From the NCBI GenBank assembly GCA_905235605.1, contig CAJOMF010000004.1, positions 1 to 48,381 of the forward strand: 48,381 nt of DNA, given 5' to 3'. The DNA is from an uncultured bacterium (GTDB taxonomy: Bacteria > UBP6 > UBA1177). Position numbers and translations under genes: made by a program. Below the pieces are notes generated by a model. It was not told the DNA's origin and did no database searches. It saw only the letters and a list, made by a program, of their open reading frames with translations. Shown in pieces: positions 35,772-44,934 of the stretch (position 1 is the stretch's first letter; every line of letters begins with the position of its first letter).

Positions 35772-36740
35772 TTGGATATTTACGGCTGCGGCATAACTTT
35801 TTCACTTTTAAGCGATGAAAACACCAGAGCCGATGTTCTTATCTCCTCTATTCTCGGACTTTCCAGAACTTTAGTTCAGAAAAACATCAAAAACGAGAAC
35901 CTCACGTTGAACGGGAAAATCCTCACGAAAAGCAGTTTTTCCAAGTTTTCTAAAAGCGATGTTTTTGAGTTTGAAGCAGACGCGCCCGAGCAGATTTCAG
36001 CGGAGCCCGAAGATATTCCGCTCGACATAGTTTTTGAAAACGACGACTTCTTAATCGTCAACAAACCGGCGGGTCTGCTCGTCCATCCAGGAAACGGACA
36101 TCCGAAGGGAACGCTGCTGAACGGTTTAGTCAACTATTTGAATTTACAGGACAAATCAAAAGACAACCCCGACTTTCGCGCAGGGCTCGTCCACAGGATA
36201 GACAAAGACACAACAGGTCTTCTTGTTATTGCGAAAAACGAAAAGACTCTGACGGAACTTCAGGAAAAATTCTCGCGTCACGACATTGTGCGCGAATATA
36301 CCTGCATCGTCTGGGGAAAACTGAAAGATGCGAAGGGAACAGTTAAAACTTTTCACGGCAGAGACCCGAAAAACCGTCTCAGATTTTCTCCGAATGTCAC
36401 AAACGGCAGAAAAGCGGTAACACACTACGAGGTCGTAACGGAATTCAAATACGCCTCGCTGCTCAAAATCACGCTCGAAACAGGTCGTACCCACCAGATA
36501 AGAATGCACATGAACTATCTCGGGCACCCGATTTTGAACGATGAACTTTACGGAGGCCTGCGCAAGTCTCCGGATCCAGTGCTCAATAAACTTTTTGCCG
36601 CTTCGGGGAGACAGCTTCTGCACGCCGGAACTCTGGGATTTACTCTTTCAGGCAAAGATTTTATTTTCAAATCACCGCTTCCGGAAGACATGAAAACGGT
36701 AAAAGACTATCTCGAAGACATTTCATTCAAACAGGTTTAG
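35772..36740 (+). CDS. RluA-family pseudouridine synthase
   Basis: The 322-aa protein has an S4 RNA-binding domain (TRADVLISSILGLSRTLVQKNI, about 18-60) followed by the RluA catalytic domain, with the nucleophile Asp in AGLVHRIDKDTTGLLVIAK and the TGRTHQIRMHM motif. The S4-plus-catalytic layout matches RluD/RluC, which modify 23S rRNA. The frame opens at 35655, but those first 39 residues look like a spurious hydrophobic leader. The TTG at 35772, with GTGAGG upstream, gives the normal family N-terminus. The sequence does not decide which rRNA position is modified. Confidence 0.88.
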   Translation: MDIYGCGITFSLLSDENTRADVLISSILGLSRTLVQKNIKNENLTLNGKILTKSSFSKFSKSDVFEFEADAPEQISAEPEDIPLDIVFENDDFLIVNKPAGLLVHPGNGHPKGTLLNGLVNYLNLQDKSKDNPDFRAGLVHRIDKDTTGLLVIAKNEKTLTELQEKFSRHDIVREYTCIVWGKLKDAKGTVKTFHGRDPKNRLRFSPNVTNGRKAVTHYEVVTEFKYASLLKITLETGRTHQIRMHMNYLGHPILNDELYGGLRKSPDPVLNKLFAASGRQLLHAGTLGFTLSGKDFIFKSPLPEDMKTVKDYLEDISFKQV

Positions 36741-36749
36741 GAGGATAAT

Positions 36750-37715
36750 ATGGCATCAAGAACAGCCCTTGTTTTGGAGACAAACCCCGTCATCACGGAA
36801 AGGTATCTCGACTATACGCACGATTCGGACTGGCGCATAATGCTGAAAGATACTCTGAACGATTTTCTGGAAAAGCTGCAGCATGAGAAATTCAACCTCA
36901 TCGTGGCGGAAGAGTCGCTTCTGCCGCAGGGAATAATCCAGATGATGAAGTCAACGGGAATTCCCTTTCTTCTGGCTTCGAACAATAAAAATCCTGAAAT
37001 CCCGACTTTGCCGAGAAACTTCAACCGAACGGAACTGCTGACTGTTTTCGACAGGCTCGTTCCTTTTGTCCCCGAAGATCCGGAAACAAAAGATACCATG
37101 CAGAACACCGTTGTAGACGATATTCTCTCGGGGCTTGAAGACGAAGAAGAGACTTTCGAACTCACTGCCGATGCTGTGGTTACGGAACAGACAAAACCGG
37201 TCGAACTTGAAGAAGAAAAACAGGACGAAGCGGCTGATTCCGTCTCAGACTTCTTCGGAGACGGCGAACTTTTCGGAGATGATGACAAAGCCTGGGAAAA
37301 GCCTGCTGAGGAGAGCGGGTTATTCGATACACTCAAACCGGAACCAGACGAAGACAGCGGATTGTTCGATACACTCAAACCGGCGGTAGAGGTTTCTGAA
37401 AGCGAAAAAAGCGCTACCTTCGCTCCGCCTTCATTCAACGACGGCGATATAGACAGTTTCGTAAATTCGCTTTCACTCGAAAAAGAAGAGGAAAAACCGG
37501 TTGAAGCAGATGAATACAAACCAACAATAACGGAAATTACCCCGAATCCGCTTCAGAACGAAGTGAAACCTGAAGAAAAACCGGAAAAAGCAGAACTTTC
37601 CGACGATGTGATAAAGGCTGAAATATCGGCATGGCTTGAAAAGAACGCAAGAAACATAATCAAGGAAATAGTTATTGATCAGCTTGCCTCGCTTTCAGGG
37701 AAAAACGATGATTAA
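36750..37715 (+). CDS. Acidic protein with receiver-like N-terminus and PopZ-like C-terminus
   Basis: The 321-aa protein has three parts. Residues 1-110 look like a degenerate response-regulator receiver (LVLETNPVITERYLDY, then LIVAEESLLP, FLLASNN). Residues 115-285 are a highly acidic, disordered-looking linker containing a repeated SGLFDTLKP (about 190 and 208). The last 35 residues (EISAWLEKNARNIIKEIV, then IDQLASLSG) resemble the short C-terminal helices of PopZ/DUF2497 polar-organising proteins. AGGAGG precedes the ATG and the gene lies between rluA-like and ruvX genes. A polar scaffold or hub role is inference. Confidence 0.55.
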   Translation: MASRTALVLETNPVITERYLDYTHDSDWRIMLKDTLNDFLEKLQHEKFNLIVAEESLLPQGIIQMMKSTGIPFLLASNNKNPEIPTLPRNFNRTELLTVFDRLVPFVPEDPETKDTMQNTVVDDILSGLEDEEETFELTADAVVTEQTKPVELEEEKQDEAADSVSDFFGDGELFGDDDKAWEKPAEESGLFDTLKPEPDEDSGLFDTLKPAVEVSESEKSATFAPPSFNDGDIDSFVNSLSLEKEEEKPVEADEYKPTITEITPNPLQNEVKPEEKPEKAELSDDVIKAEISAWLEKNARNIIKEIVIDQLASLSGKNDD

Positions 37716-38166
37716 ACGGGTGGTCTCTCTGGACATAGGAATGAAGTTCGTCGGAATCGCTGCAACAGATCCGACATGGAATTTTCCAGTGATAATCGGC
37801 ACTTTAAAAAGAAAAGACTCTATCAAAGACGATCTGGAGAGACTTTCTGAAATGCTTGATTTCGATATCGCCGCATTTGCGATCGGTTATCCGATGCAGA
37901 GCAACGGCGAGGAAGGCTCTTTCATGCCTGTGGTCAAAGGGTTCGAGCGGAGACTTAAGGAAATTTACACAGAGGTACCTTTTTTCGGAGTCGATGAATT
38001 TCTCTCTTCGAAGGAGGCTCTCGAAATAAAAAGCGTAAAGGCAAAAAACTACCGCGAAAAAAAGCGCTCCGGCGTGATAGATTCTACTGCGGCTGCCGTT
38101 ATCCTCGAAAGATTCATGGATTCGGCTGATTTCAAAAAACTGAAGGAAACTCTTATGGAGAATTGA
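37708..38166 (+). CDS. ruvX: RuvX/YqgF-family Holliday-junction resolvase-like nuclease
   Basis: The 152-aa RNase H-like protein starts SLDIGMKFVGIA (the first catalytic Asp), has the FAIGYPMQSNGEEG motif (usually GLPxxxDG) and ends with the acidic GVIDSTAAAVIL. The family processes the 5' end of 16S pre-rRNA and may act on junctions. It overlaps the upstream gene stop (37713-37715), so translation is probably coupled; the longer frame from 37675 lies in the upstream gene. yhbY, another ribosome-linked gene, follows after 1 bp. Confidence 0.88.
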   Translation: MIKRVVSLDIGMKFVGIAATDPTWNFPVIIGTLKRKDSIKDDLERLSEMLDFDIAAFAIGYPMQSNGEEGSFMPVVKGFERRLKEIYTEVPFFGVDEFLSSKEALEIKSVKAKNYREKKRSGVIDSTAAAVILERFMDSADFKKLKETLMEN

Positions 38167-38167
38167 A

Positions 38168-38464
38168 ATGGAAAAACTCAGCGGAAAAGAGAAAAAATAT
38201 CTGCGCGGTCTTGCCCACGCGCTGAACCCGGTCGTCCTCATCGGACGTAACGGCTATACCGATCAGGTCGCTTCTCAGATAGACGAGGCTCTTACGGCTC
38301 ACGAGCTGATAAAAATAAAATTCATCGACTATATCGACGAAAAAAAGGAGATCGCCGCGGAGATAGTTGAAAAACTGCAATGCGAATGCTGCGGCTCGAT
38401 CGGACACACTTTCATTTTCTTCAGGCAGAATGAAGATCCTGCAAAAAGAAGAATTGAGTTTTAA
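38168..38464 (+). CDS. yhbY: YhbY/CRS1-CRM RNA-binding protein
   Basis: The 98-aa CRM-domain protein matches YhbY: a basic N-terminus, LRGLAHALNPVVLIGRNGYT (the GxxG RNA-binding loop), then ALTAHELIKIKF. It associates with pre-50S ribosomal particles. GGAG lies just before the ATG, one base after the ruvX stop. Confidence 0.92.
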   Translation: MEKLSGKEKKYLRGLAHALNPVVLIGRNGYTDQVASQIDEALTAHELIKIKFIDYIDEKKEIAAEIVEKLQCECCGSIGHTFIFFRQNEDPAKRRIEF

Positions 38465-38485
38465 TATCTTTTTGTCGGTAGCCGC

Positions 38486-41416
38486 TTGAACAAGTATCGG
38501 TTTTTATTACTACTTTTTTTGATTTTTCTGCTATTTCCGCTTTTCGGTGCAGAGATCGTGGACGAGGTTGTCTGGGAAAGTCCGCTCGCCTATTCCGACT
38601 TTGCGGGACTCGTCAAGATCAAGGAAGGCGATCCGCTGTCGATCAAAAAAATCAGGCGAACGGTCAAACTGCTTTACGCATCGAAAAAGTTCGAAAAAAT
38701 CGATGTTTATTCCGAAAAAACAGGAAACGGCAAAGTCAGGATCACGATCAAAGGCACGCCGCAGCTCATCATTGAAAAGATAAAAATCAAAGGAAACTAC
38801 CACCTGACCGACAGAGAACTCAAACTCGCTTCCGGCATCGGGCTCAACTCGCTCTACTTCGAAGACAACATCACGAAAATCAGGGAAGAAATCATCTACT
38901 ACTACCGCGAAAACGGCTATTTTTCAGTCCGAGTCAGCATCGCGACAGAAAAAATTTCGCCGACAGCGATCAAAATGACGATAGATGTCAAGGAAGGACC
39001 TCAGGAAAAGATAAAAAAATTCGTTCTTAAAGGAACTTTCAACAAAACCGAATTCAAAAAGCTGAAATTCGATCTTGAAGCGGCTTTCAAAGGCCGCCCC
39101 TACACAGACAAAAACATTACTGAAATCGAATATTTCGTGACAGACCGCTACCAAGAGGAAGGTTATCTCAACATTTCGGTATCATCAGACAAGCGGAAAA
39201 ACGGAACAGTCGCACTCACCGTAAGAAAAGGCAGTCATTTTTCTATAAACATCGAAGGAGCCTACGCATTTTCGCCTGACACGATAAAAAAAGTTACGAA
39301 AGATGTTCCGAACTACCATTTCGATACGGCTGGAATTCAGAAAAAACTTGAAATACTTTATCAGGCTTACGGCTTTCATGATGCGGAAATAAAGGCTGAA
39401 ATCCTGGAAAAGACCGTTTCAGGCGAGGATTTCAGCACCATAAACATCAAAATAAAGGAAAACGAGCGGAGATTCATAAACGAAATAGTAATCAACGGCG
39501 TCGGAAACGAGAGGAACAGAAAAATCGTTACGCAGAGGCTGACAGACTTTATCGACGACAGGATCGACGAAGAGAATTTTCCGCTTATTATGATAAACAG
39601 GACAACTACCGGCGGCGGTTACATCGATTCGAACGGAAAAAGGGAACCCACTCTCAAAGACAGCCGGAAAGACAAGATCGGACGCCCCGATTCCCCTCAC
39701 GCGATCCCAAAGGCATATTTAGAAGAAATACGTGAAATTACTGAAAAAATTTATCAAAACGGTGGTTATGCCGATGTCGAGGTCGGCAATGCACAGATAA
39801 TTGATCAAAACGGAAAACTGTCCCTGAATATCGATGTCAGGGAGAACACACAGTATTTCCTTTCGGGTGTAGAAGCCTTTTCGGGTGACGAAAAGCTCGA
39901 CAAGGCGATGAAAAAGAAGATAAAACTGCCGAAACCTGTTCCTTTCAACGAAAGGATAGTTCAGGCTTACCAGAAGAGGATCTCGGAATTTCTGACCGAC
40001 GAAGGTTATATTTTTCACATGGTGACTCACGAAGAAAAGCATGACGGCGACAAAGTCTACCTTACTTTCAATGTCGAATATCTTTTCAAAGTCAAAATCA
40101 CCGAAGTCGTAATTGCAGGAAACTACCTGACAGCAACCTGGGTCGTACGCCACATTTTGAGAATCGATCCCGGCGATGTTCTTGACGGAGATTCATTCCA
40201 GTACAGCCGGAGGAATATGCTCCAGACCGGCATTTTCCAGTCGGTAGACATCGATTTCATCGATCCTGAGATACCGAACAGCGAAAAAGACATGGTCGTA
40301 ACGGTTAGTGAATCGGAGCGTTTCAGACTTTCGCCCAGTGTCGGAATCAGTACAGACGAAGGCGTCCGCTTTCTCGGCTCTTTCGAGTGGAAAAACATGG
40401 CAAAATCAGGTATTTCGTCAAAACTCAGCCTCAAAGTTTCCAGCAAAATAGATCTTTTCATGAATGACAGGTTCAAAAAGTATTACGATGAAGACTTTAC
40501 TGAGTGGCAGCGTACCGAAAGAAAGCTCAATCTTACGTTTTTGTTTCAGGACACATACATTCCGAAAGTGCCGCTCTCCGCGCAGATCGATGCGTTCCAC
40601 GTACATGAAATAAGAAGTAACGGCGGTCTGCCCTACATGATCGACAAAAACGGTTTATACTTCAGCATCTTCAGGCGTTTCAGCAACAAATACTTCATTT
40701 CGACCGGTGTCGAAGTCGCATACCGCTATGAAAAAGACTACGAGGTCGCAGAAAGCGGAGACGTAGCTTATGAAACTCTGCAGCGTTTCGTCATATCGCC
40801 GGAAATCAGAGGATACATAGATTTCAGAGATTCCCTGTTCTTCCCGACGAAGGGGTGGAAACTGTCGCTCAGATACCAGAACACTTCTTCTGTCGCCGGT
40901 GACACAAACCAGTATTCGCTCTTTGAAGGAAACATCGCAATATACATTCCGCTACACTACAAAACCAATTTTGCGGGAGACATCATATCGACCGACAGAC
41001 TGATATTCCACTCGTTTCTGGCTTCGGCATTCCTGCTGCCTCACTCCGGTGAACTCTCCTCGGACGACGTCCTGAAACTCGGCGGCAATACAACGATGCG
41101 CGGATTCTACACGAACGAACTTCTCCCCATCGACCAGAAAGGAGAGACGGCGGAAGGAAAATTTTATATGTTTATCAGAAACGAACTGAGAGTTAAGCTC
41201 ATAACCGACCTTTATCTCATAGGATTCTGCGATATAGGCAACCTTTGGGAAGAAGTGTCTCATGTAGGCGAAGGCGAACTTTTCCGATACGCTTCGGGAG
41301 GCGGACTGCTCTACTCCTCGCCGATCGGTTCGATAACAGCTCAGGCAGGATTCAATCTAAAACCGCACGAAGGAGAAAACACATGGACGATTCATGTATT
41401 TCTTTCAACGCTGTAA
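38486..41416 (+). CDS. bamA: BamA/Omp85-family outer-membrane protein
   Basis: The 976-aa protein has a signal peptide (MNKYRFLLLLFLIFLLFPLFGA), then about 575 residues of successive POTRA-like modules (each with an xVxIxG core, e.g. IEKIKIKGNYHL, INEIVINGVGN, ITEVVIAGNYL), then a beta-barrel half with alternating hydrophobic strands and LGGNTTMRGFYTNELLP, the Omp85 loop-6 motif region. It is longer than E. coli BamA (about 810 residues), with one or two extra POTRA-like repeats and an unusual Gly/Arg-rich insertion near 370-410. A TTG start lies close to the signal sequence, but the ribosome site is weak. The terminal residues are FLSTL, not the usual aromatic. TamA-like function is an alternative. 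Confidence 0.8.
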   Translation: MNKYRFLLLLFLIFLLFPLFGAEIVDEVVWESPLAYSDFAGLVKIKEGDPLSIKKIRRTVKLLYASKKFEKIDVYSEKTGNGKVRITIKGTPQLIIEKIKIKGNYHLTDRELKLASGIGLNSLYFEDNITKIREEIIYYYRENGYFSVRVSIATEKISPTAIKMTIDVKEGPQEKIKKFVLKGTFNKTEFKKLKFDLEAAFKGRPYTDKNITEIEYFVTDRYQEEGYLNISVSSDKRKNGTVALTVRKGSHFSINIEGAYAFSPDTIKKVTKDVPNYHFDTAGIQKKLEILYQAYGFHDAEIKAEILEKTVSGEDFSTINIKIKENERRFINEIVINGVGNERNRKIVTQRLTDFIDDRIDEENFPLIMINRTTTGGGYIDSNGKREPTLKDSRKDKIGRPDSPHAIPKAYLEEIREITEKIYQNGGYADVEVGNAQIIDQNGKLSLNIDVRENTQYFLSGVEAFSGDEKLDKAMKKKIKLPKPVPFNERIVQAYQKRISEFLTDEGYIFHMVTHEEKHDGDKVYLTFNVEYLFKVKITEVVIAGNYLTATWVVRHILRIDPGDVLDGDSFQYSRRNMLQTGIFQSVDIDFIDPEIPNSEKDMVVTVSESERFRLSPSVGISTDEGVRFLGSFEWKNMAKSGISSKLSLKVSSKIDLFMNDRFKKYYDEDFTEWQRTERKLNLTFLFQDTYIPKVPLSAQIDAFHVHEIRSNGGLPYMIDKNGLYFSIFRRFSNKYFISTGVEVAYRYEKDYEVAESGDVAYETLQRFVISPEIRGYIDFRDSLFFPTKGWKLSLRYQNTSSVAGDTNQYSLFEGNIAIYIPLHYKTNFAGDIISTDRLIFHSFLASAFLLPHSGELSSDDVLKLGGNTTMRGFYTNELLPIDQKGETAEGKFYMFIRNELRVKLITDLYLIGFCDIGNLWEEVSHVGEGELFRYASGGGLLYSSPIGSITAQAGFNLKPHEGENTWTIHVFLSTL

Positions 41417-43629
41417 GAACAATCACATTATTGATTTTATTAACATTTTCGTCAATCATCGTATCGTGCGGGAGCGAAACCTCCGGCAATTACTGCCAGG
41501 GAACAACCGTATCGGTCTCAGGACGCGCCGAAGACGACCTGTACATAAAAAGTTCTTTCAACAACTGGTCGCTCTCTACACCGATGACCTACAAAGACGG
41601 TCTCTGGAGCGTCGAACTTTTTCTCGCTCCGGGCAGTTACCCTTACGAATTTTTCTCGGCAAAAGCATCAAAACGGTTTCTGGACACTTCCAATCCCCTC
41701 ACGATGTTCGACAAAGATATCCGATACAGCAAGCTCGTTGTCAAAGACTGCCGCTATCCGTCGATAGAACTTGCCGGGCGTCCTGAAATCAACGGAAAAA
41801 ACATCAGATTCCAGATAAAATTCACTCCCGGAATATCCGGCAAAAACCCAGATTTCAGCAAGTCGGAAATACTGCTCGGACGGGATGCTGCCGACTACTC
41901 TTTCGACAAGAAAACGGGAATTATCTCGATAGACCACACTGCCGGAGACTTCGGCAAATACACCTGGTTTTTCAAAATTTTCGACGGCGACGGATTCGCC
42001 ACGGAAGTCCTCACGGTGCCTGTCTGGATCGAAGAAAAAGAGTTCGAATGGCAGAACGCCTTCATGTACCAGCTCATGACCGACCGCTTCAGCAACGGCG
42101 ACAAAAGCAACGACGACCCTCTGCCCGGCATCGACGAAAAGGCAAACTGGCAGGGCGGTGACTTTCAGGGGATCATCAACAAAATCGATGACAACTACTT
42201 CACCGACATGGGCGTGAATGTCCTCTGGATAAGCTCTCCCGTTGCAAACACCGAAAATCCGGGCAAGGGGATGGGCGGCGACACACGCTACTACGCACCT
42301 TACCACTCATACTGGCCGATCGCGACAGGCTGGACGAACGAGCTGCACATCCCGGGACTCGATTCGCCGATCGAAAAGCACTTCGGAACCGAAGAAAAAC
42401 TCCATGAACTCATACATAAAGCCCACAAAAAAGGGATCCGGATCATGTTCGATTTCGTGCCGAACCACGTCCACACCGATTCATACCTCTGGAAGACCTA
42501 CAAAAATCAGGGCTGGTTCAACATGGCTGCAGACGGACTTCCGGCAAACTCGAGCGGCGGCTACACCTGCGGCTGGGAAAGGCCTGTTGACTGCTGGTTC
42601 ACCGACTATCTCGCCGATATAAACTACCGCAGCGACGAGGCGACCGAAGCGGTGATAAACCATCTTATCTGGATGATTCAGGAGTTCGACATCGACGGGC
42701 TCCGTCTTGATGCGATAAGGCTCATGGAACTCGACTTCACAACTACTTTGAAAACGGCGATACAGCGAAAAGTCACGACCACCGGTATCCTTTTCTACAT
42801 GATAGGCGAAACTTTCACCGGGGATATGGGCTGGGACGAGATCGGCTACTATCTCGGCGAAAACAAGCTCGACGGGCAGTTCGACTTCCCGCTTTACCAC
42901 CACATAGTGCGGACGTTCCTGCTTCAGAGCGAGGATTTCAGGACTTTCACAAAATTTCTTGAGACCAATGACTACCGTTATCAGAACGACTTTTACAAAG
43001 GCTCGATCATGGGCAATTTCATCGGGAACCACGATGTCGCCCGCGCCCTGAGCCTTGCAAACAAGGATTTTGACGGTGTTTCGTCGCAGGGTGGAGCCGA
43101 AGCAGACCAGAAAGTCTGGGAGAACTCTCCTGAACTGCCTGAAGAGGAACTTCCTTTCAAGAAAATGCGCAATGCTCTGACGTTCATGTTCACCCATCCC
43201 GGGATCCCGATAATCTATCAGGGTGACGAGTTCGGAATGCCCGGAGCCAACGATCCTGACAACAGAAGGATGGCTCTTTTCGGCGACGATCTCAGCGAGA
43301 ACCAGAAGAAAAACCTTGCACATACGCAGATTTTAGGCAATTTCCGCAAAGAGCACCCGGCACTCATGCACGGAACGAGGAAAGACCTGATTGTGGAAGA
43401 GAACATTTATGCCTTTTCAATGAAAAACGGGAATGACACCGTTATAGCCGTTTTCAACAACGGAGACAAAACGGAAAAAGTGACTATAGATCTTGACGAA
43501 AGCGGCTTTAAAGGCGAAGCAGAAACTCTTTTTTCAGAAGAAAAACCCGAAACAAAAGACAATAAAATCACGATCGAACTTGAGCCGTTCAGTTCGGAAT
43601 TGATTTACGGAAGAAACAACATTATATAA
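41383..43629 (+). CDS. GH13 alpha-amylase-family lipoprotein with N-terminal CBM48-like domain
   Basis: The 748-aa lipoprotein has a signal peptide with lipobox IVSC (Cys29). A CBM48/E-set-like domain follows (YIKSSFNNWSLSTPM, about 55-115), then a GH13 catalytic barrel with MYQLMTDRFSNGD, FDFVPNHVH, GLRLDAIRLM (nucleophile Asp about 443), the acid/base Glu in IGETFTG (about 476) and FIGNHDVAR (about 548), and a C-terminal beta domain. All three catalytic acids are present. It probably hydrolyses or transfers alpha-glucans at the cell surface or periplasm. The gene overlaps the bamA-like 3' end by 34 bp; the ATG at 41383 follows AAGGAG. Confidence 0.9.
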   Translation: MDDSCISFNAVRTITLLILLTFSSIIVSCGSETSGNYCQGTTVSVSGRAEDDLYIKSSFNNWSLSTPMTYKDGLWSVELFLAPGSYPYEFFSAKASKRFLDTSNPLTMFDKDIRYSKLVVKDCRYPSIELAGRPEINGKNIRFQIKFTPGISGKNPDFSKSEILLGRDAADYSFDKKTGIISIDHTAGDFGKYTWFFKIFDGDGFATEVLTVPVWIEEKEFEWQNAFMYQLMTDRFSNGDKSNDDPLPGIDEKANWQGGDFQGIINKIDDNYFTDMGVNVLWISSPVANTENPGKGMGGDTRYYAPYHSYWPIATGWTNELHIPGLDSPIEKHFGTEEKLHELIHKAHKKGIRIMFDFVPNHVHTDSYLWKTYKNQGWFNMAADGLPANSSGGYTCGWERPVDCWFTDYLADINYRSDEATEAVINHLIWMIQEFDIDGLRLDAIRLMELDFTTTLKTAIQRKVTTTGILFYMIGETFTGDMGWDEIGYYLGENKLDGQFDFPLYHHIVRTFLLQSEDFRTFTKFLETNDYRYQNDFYKGSIMGNFIGNHDVARALSLANKDFDGVSSQGGAEADQKVWENSPELPEEELPFKKMRNALTFMFTHPGIPIIYQGDEFGMPGANDPDNRRMALFGDDLSENQKKNLAHTQILGNFRKEHPALMHGTRKDLIVEENIYAFSMKNGNDTVIAVFNNGDKTEKVTIDLDESGFKGEAETLFSEEKPETKDNKITIELEPFSSELIYGRNNII

Positions 43630-43659
43630 TTACCGGTTTTTGATTTTTCAGAGGTAAAA

Positions 43660-44268
43660 ATGGAAAGAATCAAGGTCCACACCGAGAATCCCGAAAAAAG
43701 AGTGATCGATAAGGCTGTCAGCGTGTTGGAAAGCGGAGGAATCGCGCTTCTGCCCGGCGACACATCATACCTTCTCGCAGTCAAGATCGGCAAAAAAAAT
43801 GCGTTGGAGAAGCTCAACCGGATAAAACAGACGAAAAAACGGAAGTTCTACTCCCTCGTTTTCAAGGATCTGAGCGACATTTCGCGTTACGCCGACATCG
43901 ACAACCGTCATTTCAACCTGCTTAAACGCTGTCTGCCCGGCGCTTACACATTCATTCTTTCTGCCAGCCGCGAAATTCCCAAGATCATGCTCGAAAACAG
44001 AAAGGAAATCGGAATAAGGATCCCCGAAAGCCGCTTTCTGAACGATCTTGTCGAAGCAATGGGTGAACCGATCGTCGTTTCCACCGCATCCAATGAGGAC
44101 GGAGAAGAGTTCTGCGATCCCGAAGAAGACAGCCCCGACTGGCTCGGTTTCGTCGATCTTTTAGTCGACGGCGGCTATATTGCGATGGATCTCACGACCA
44201 TCGTACAGCTTTCGGGTGACGAATACGAGATCGTCCGCGAAGGGAAAGGCGATGTTGATATTTTTTAG
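43660..44268 (+). CDS. YciO/YrdC/Sua5-family protein
   Basis: The 202-aa protein carries the YrdC-like fold: GGIALLPGDTSYLLAV, RIKQTKKRKFYSLVF, CLPGAYTFIL, GIRIPES, PIVVSTASNEDG. Sua5/TsaC make threonylcarbamoyl-AMP for tRNA t6A. The SGGIALLPGDTSY variant and the short length are closer to YciO, whose activity is weak or different. AGAGG precedes the ATG. It is transcribed 30 bp after the GH13 gene. Confidence 0.85.
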   Translation: MERIKVHTENPEKRVIDKAVSVLESGGIALLPGDTSYLLAVKIGKKNALEKLNRIKQTKKRKFYSLVFKDLSDISRYADIDNRHFNLLKRCLPGAYTFILSASREIPKIMLENRKEIGIRIPESRFLNDLVEAMGEPIVVSTASNEDGEEFCDPEEDSPDWLGFVDLLVDGGYIAMDLTTIVQLSGDEYEIVREGKGDVDIF

Positions 44269-44297
44269 ACCAAATTCTTAAACGAACAAAAAAAATC

Positions 44298-44326
44298 TTG
44301 ATTTTCTCCAATAAATGCACTAAAAT
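44298..44326 (+). promoter_or_regulatory. Promoter of the second AbiE pair
   Basis: TTGATT, a 17-bp spacer and TAAAAT. The GTG start lies 20 bp further on, with GGAGG between. Confidence 0.6.
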
Positions 44327-44346
44327 TGCAGTTGGAGGTGAAAATA

Positions 44347-44934
44347 GTGATTATTTCAACTCAAATGCTTTTGGAAAAATATCGAGATTACGCCAATCCG
44401 CATAGCAAAATCAAGCGGTTGAACGACAAAGGCGAAATTTTTTATCTGACACGCGGACTCTACGAAACAGACAAAAACACCCCAGGATACTGCCTTGCCG
44501 GAGCGATATACGGCCCCTCTTATCTTTCATTCGACTACGCGCTTTCACGCTACGGCCTTATTCCCGAAGCGGTCTACGCCTTTACATCGGCCACTTTTGA
44601 AAAGAAGAAGGCGAAAAAATACGAAAATCACTTCGGCACTTTTCTATACCGCGACGTTCCTTCCGCCGCCTATCCTTTCTGGATCCTCATCAAGGAAGAA
44701 AACGGCTCTTTTTATCAGATCGCGGAACCGGAAAAGGCGCTCTGCGACAAACTCTACACCATGCCGCCCGTAACAAGTCAGAAAGATATTGAAAAAATGC
44801 TTTTTGAGGATCTGCGGATCGACGAAACTGAGTTCGCGAAACTAAATACCGGCAATATTTTGATGATCGGCGAAAAATATCGCTGCAACAACCTGAAATA
44901 TTTGATGAAATTCCTGCGGAGAAACACGAAATGA
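44347..44934 (+). CDS. AbiEi-like antitoxin of the second pair
   Basis: A protein of 195 residues that starts at a GTG after GGAGG (the upstream ORF start at 44326 lies in the promoter). It begins IISTQMLLEKYRDYANPHSK, a winged-helix-like region with RGLYETDK, continues with a GPSYLSFDYALSRYGL core and an AEPEKALCDKLY motif, both of the AbiEi/regulator class, and differs clearly in sequence from the AbiEi at 8042. The toxin gene overlaps its stop (ATGA). It probably represses the operon and neutralises the toxin. Confidence 0.85.
   Translation: MIISTQMLLEKYRDYANPHSKIKRLNDKGEIFYLTRGLYETDKNTPGYCLAGAIYGPSYLSFDYALSRYGLIPEAVYAFTSATFEKKKAKKYENHFGTFLYRDVPSAAYPFWILIKEENGSFYQIAEPEKALCDKLYTMPPVTSQKDIEKMLFEDLRIDETEFAKLNTGNILMIGEKYRCNNLKYLMKFLRRNTK

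Noticed and set aside
36812-37519. Ser-rich minus-strand open frame opposite the PopZ-like gene
   Set aside because: It is a shadow of the acidic, codon-biased linker; Glu codons read backwards give Ser and Phe.
41668-43323. Minus-strand frames opposite the GH13 gene
   Set aside because: They follow the codon pattern of the plus-strand catalytic domain and lack homology or ribosome sites.
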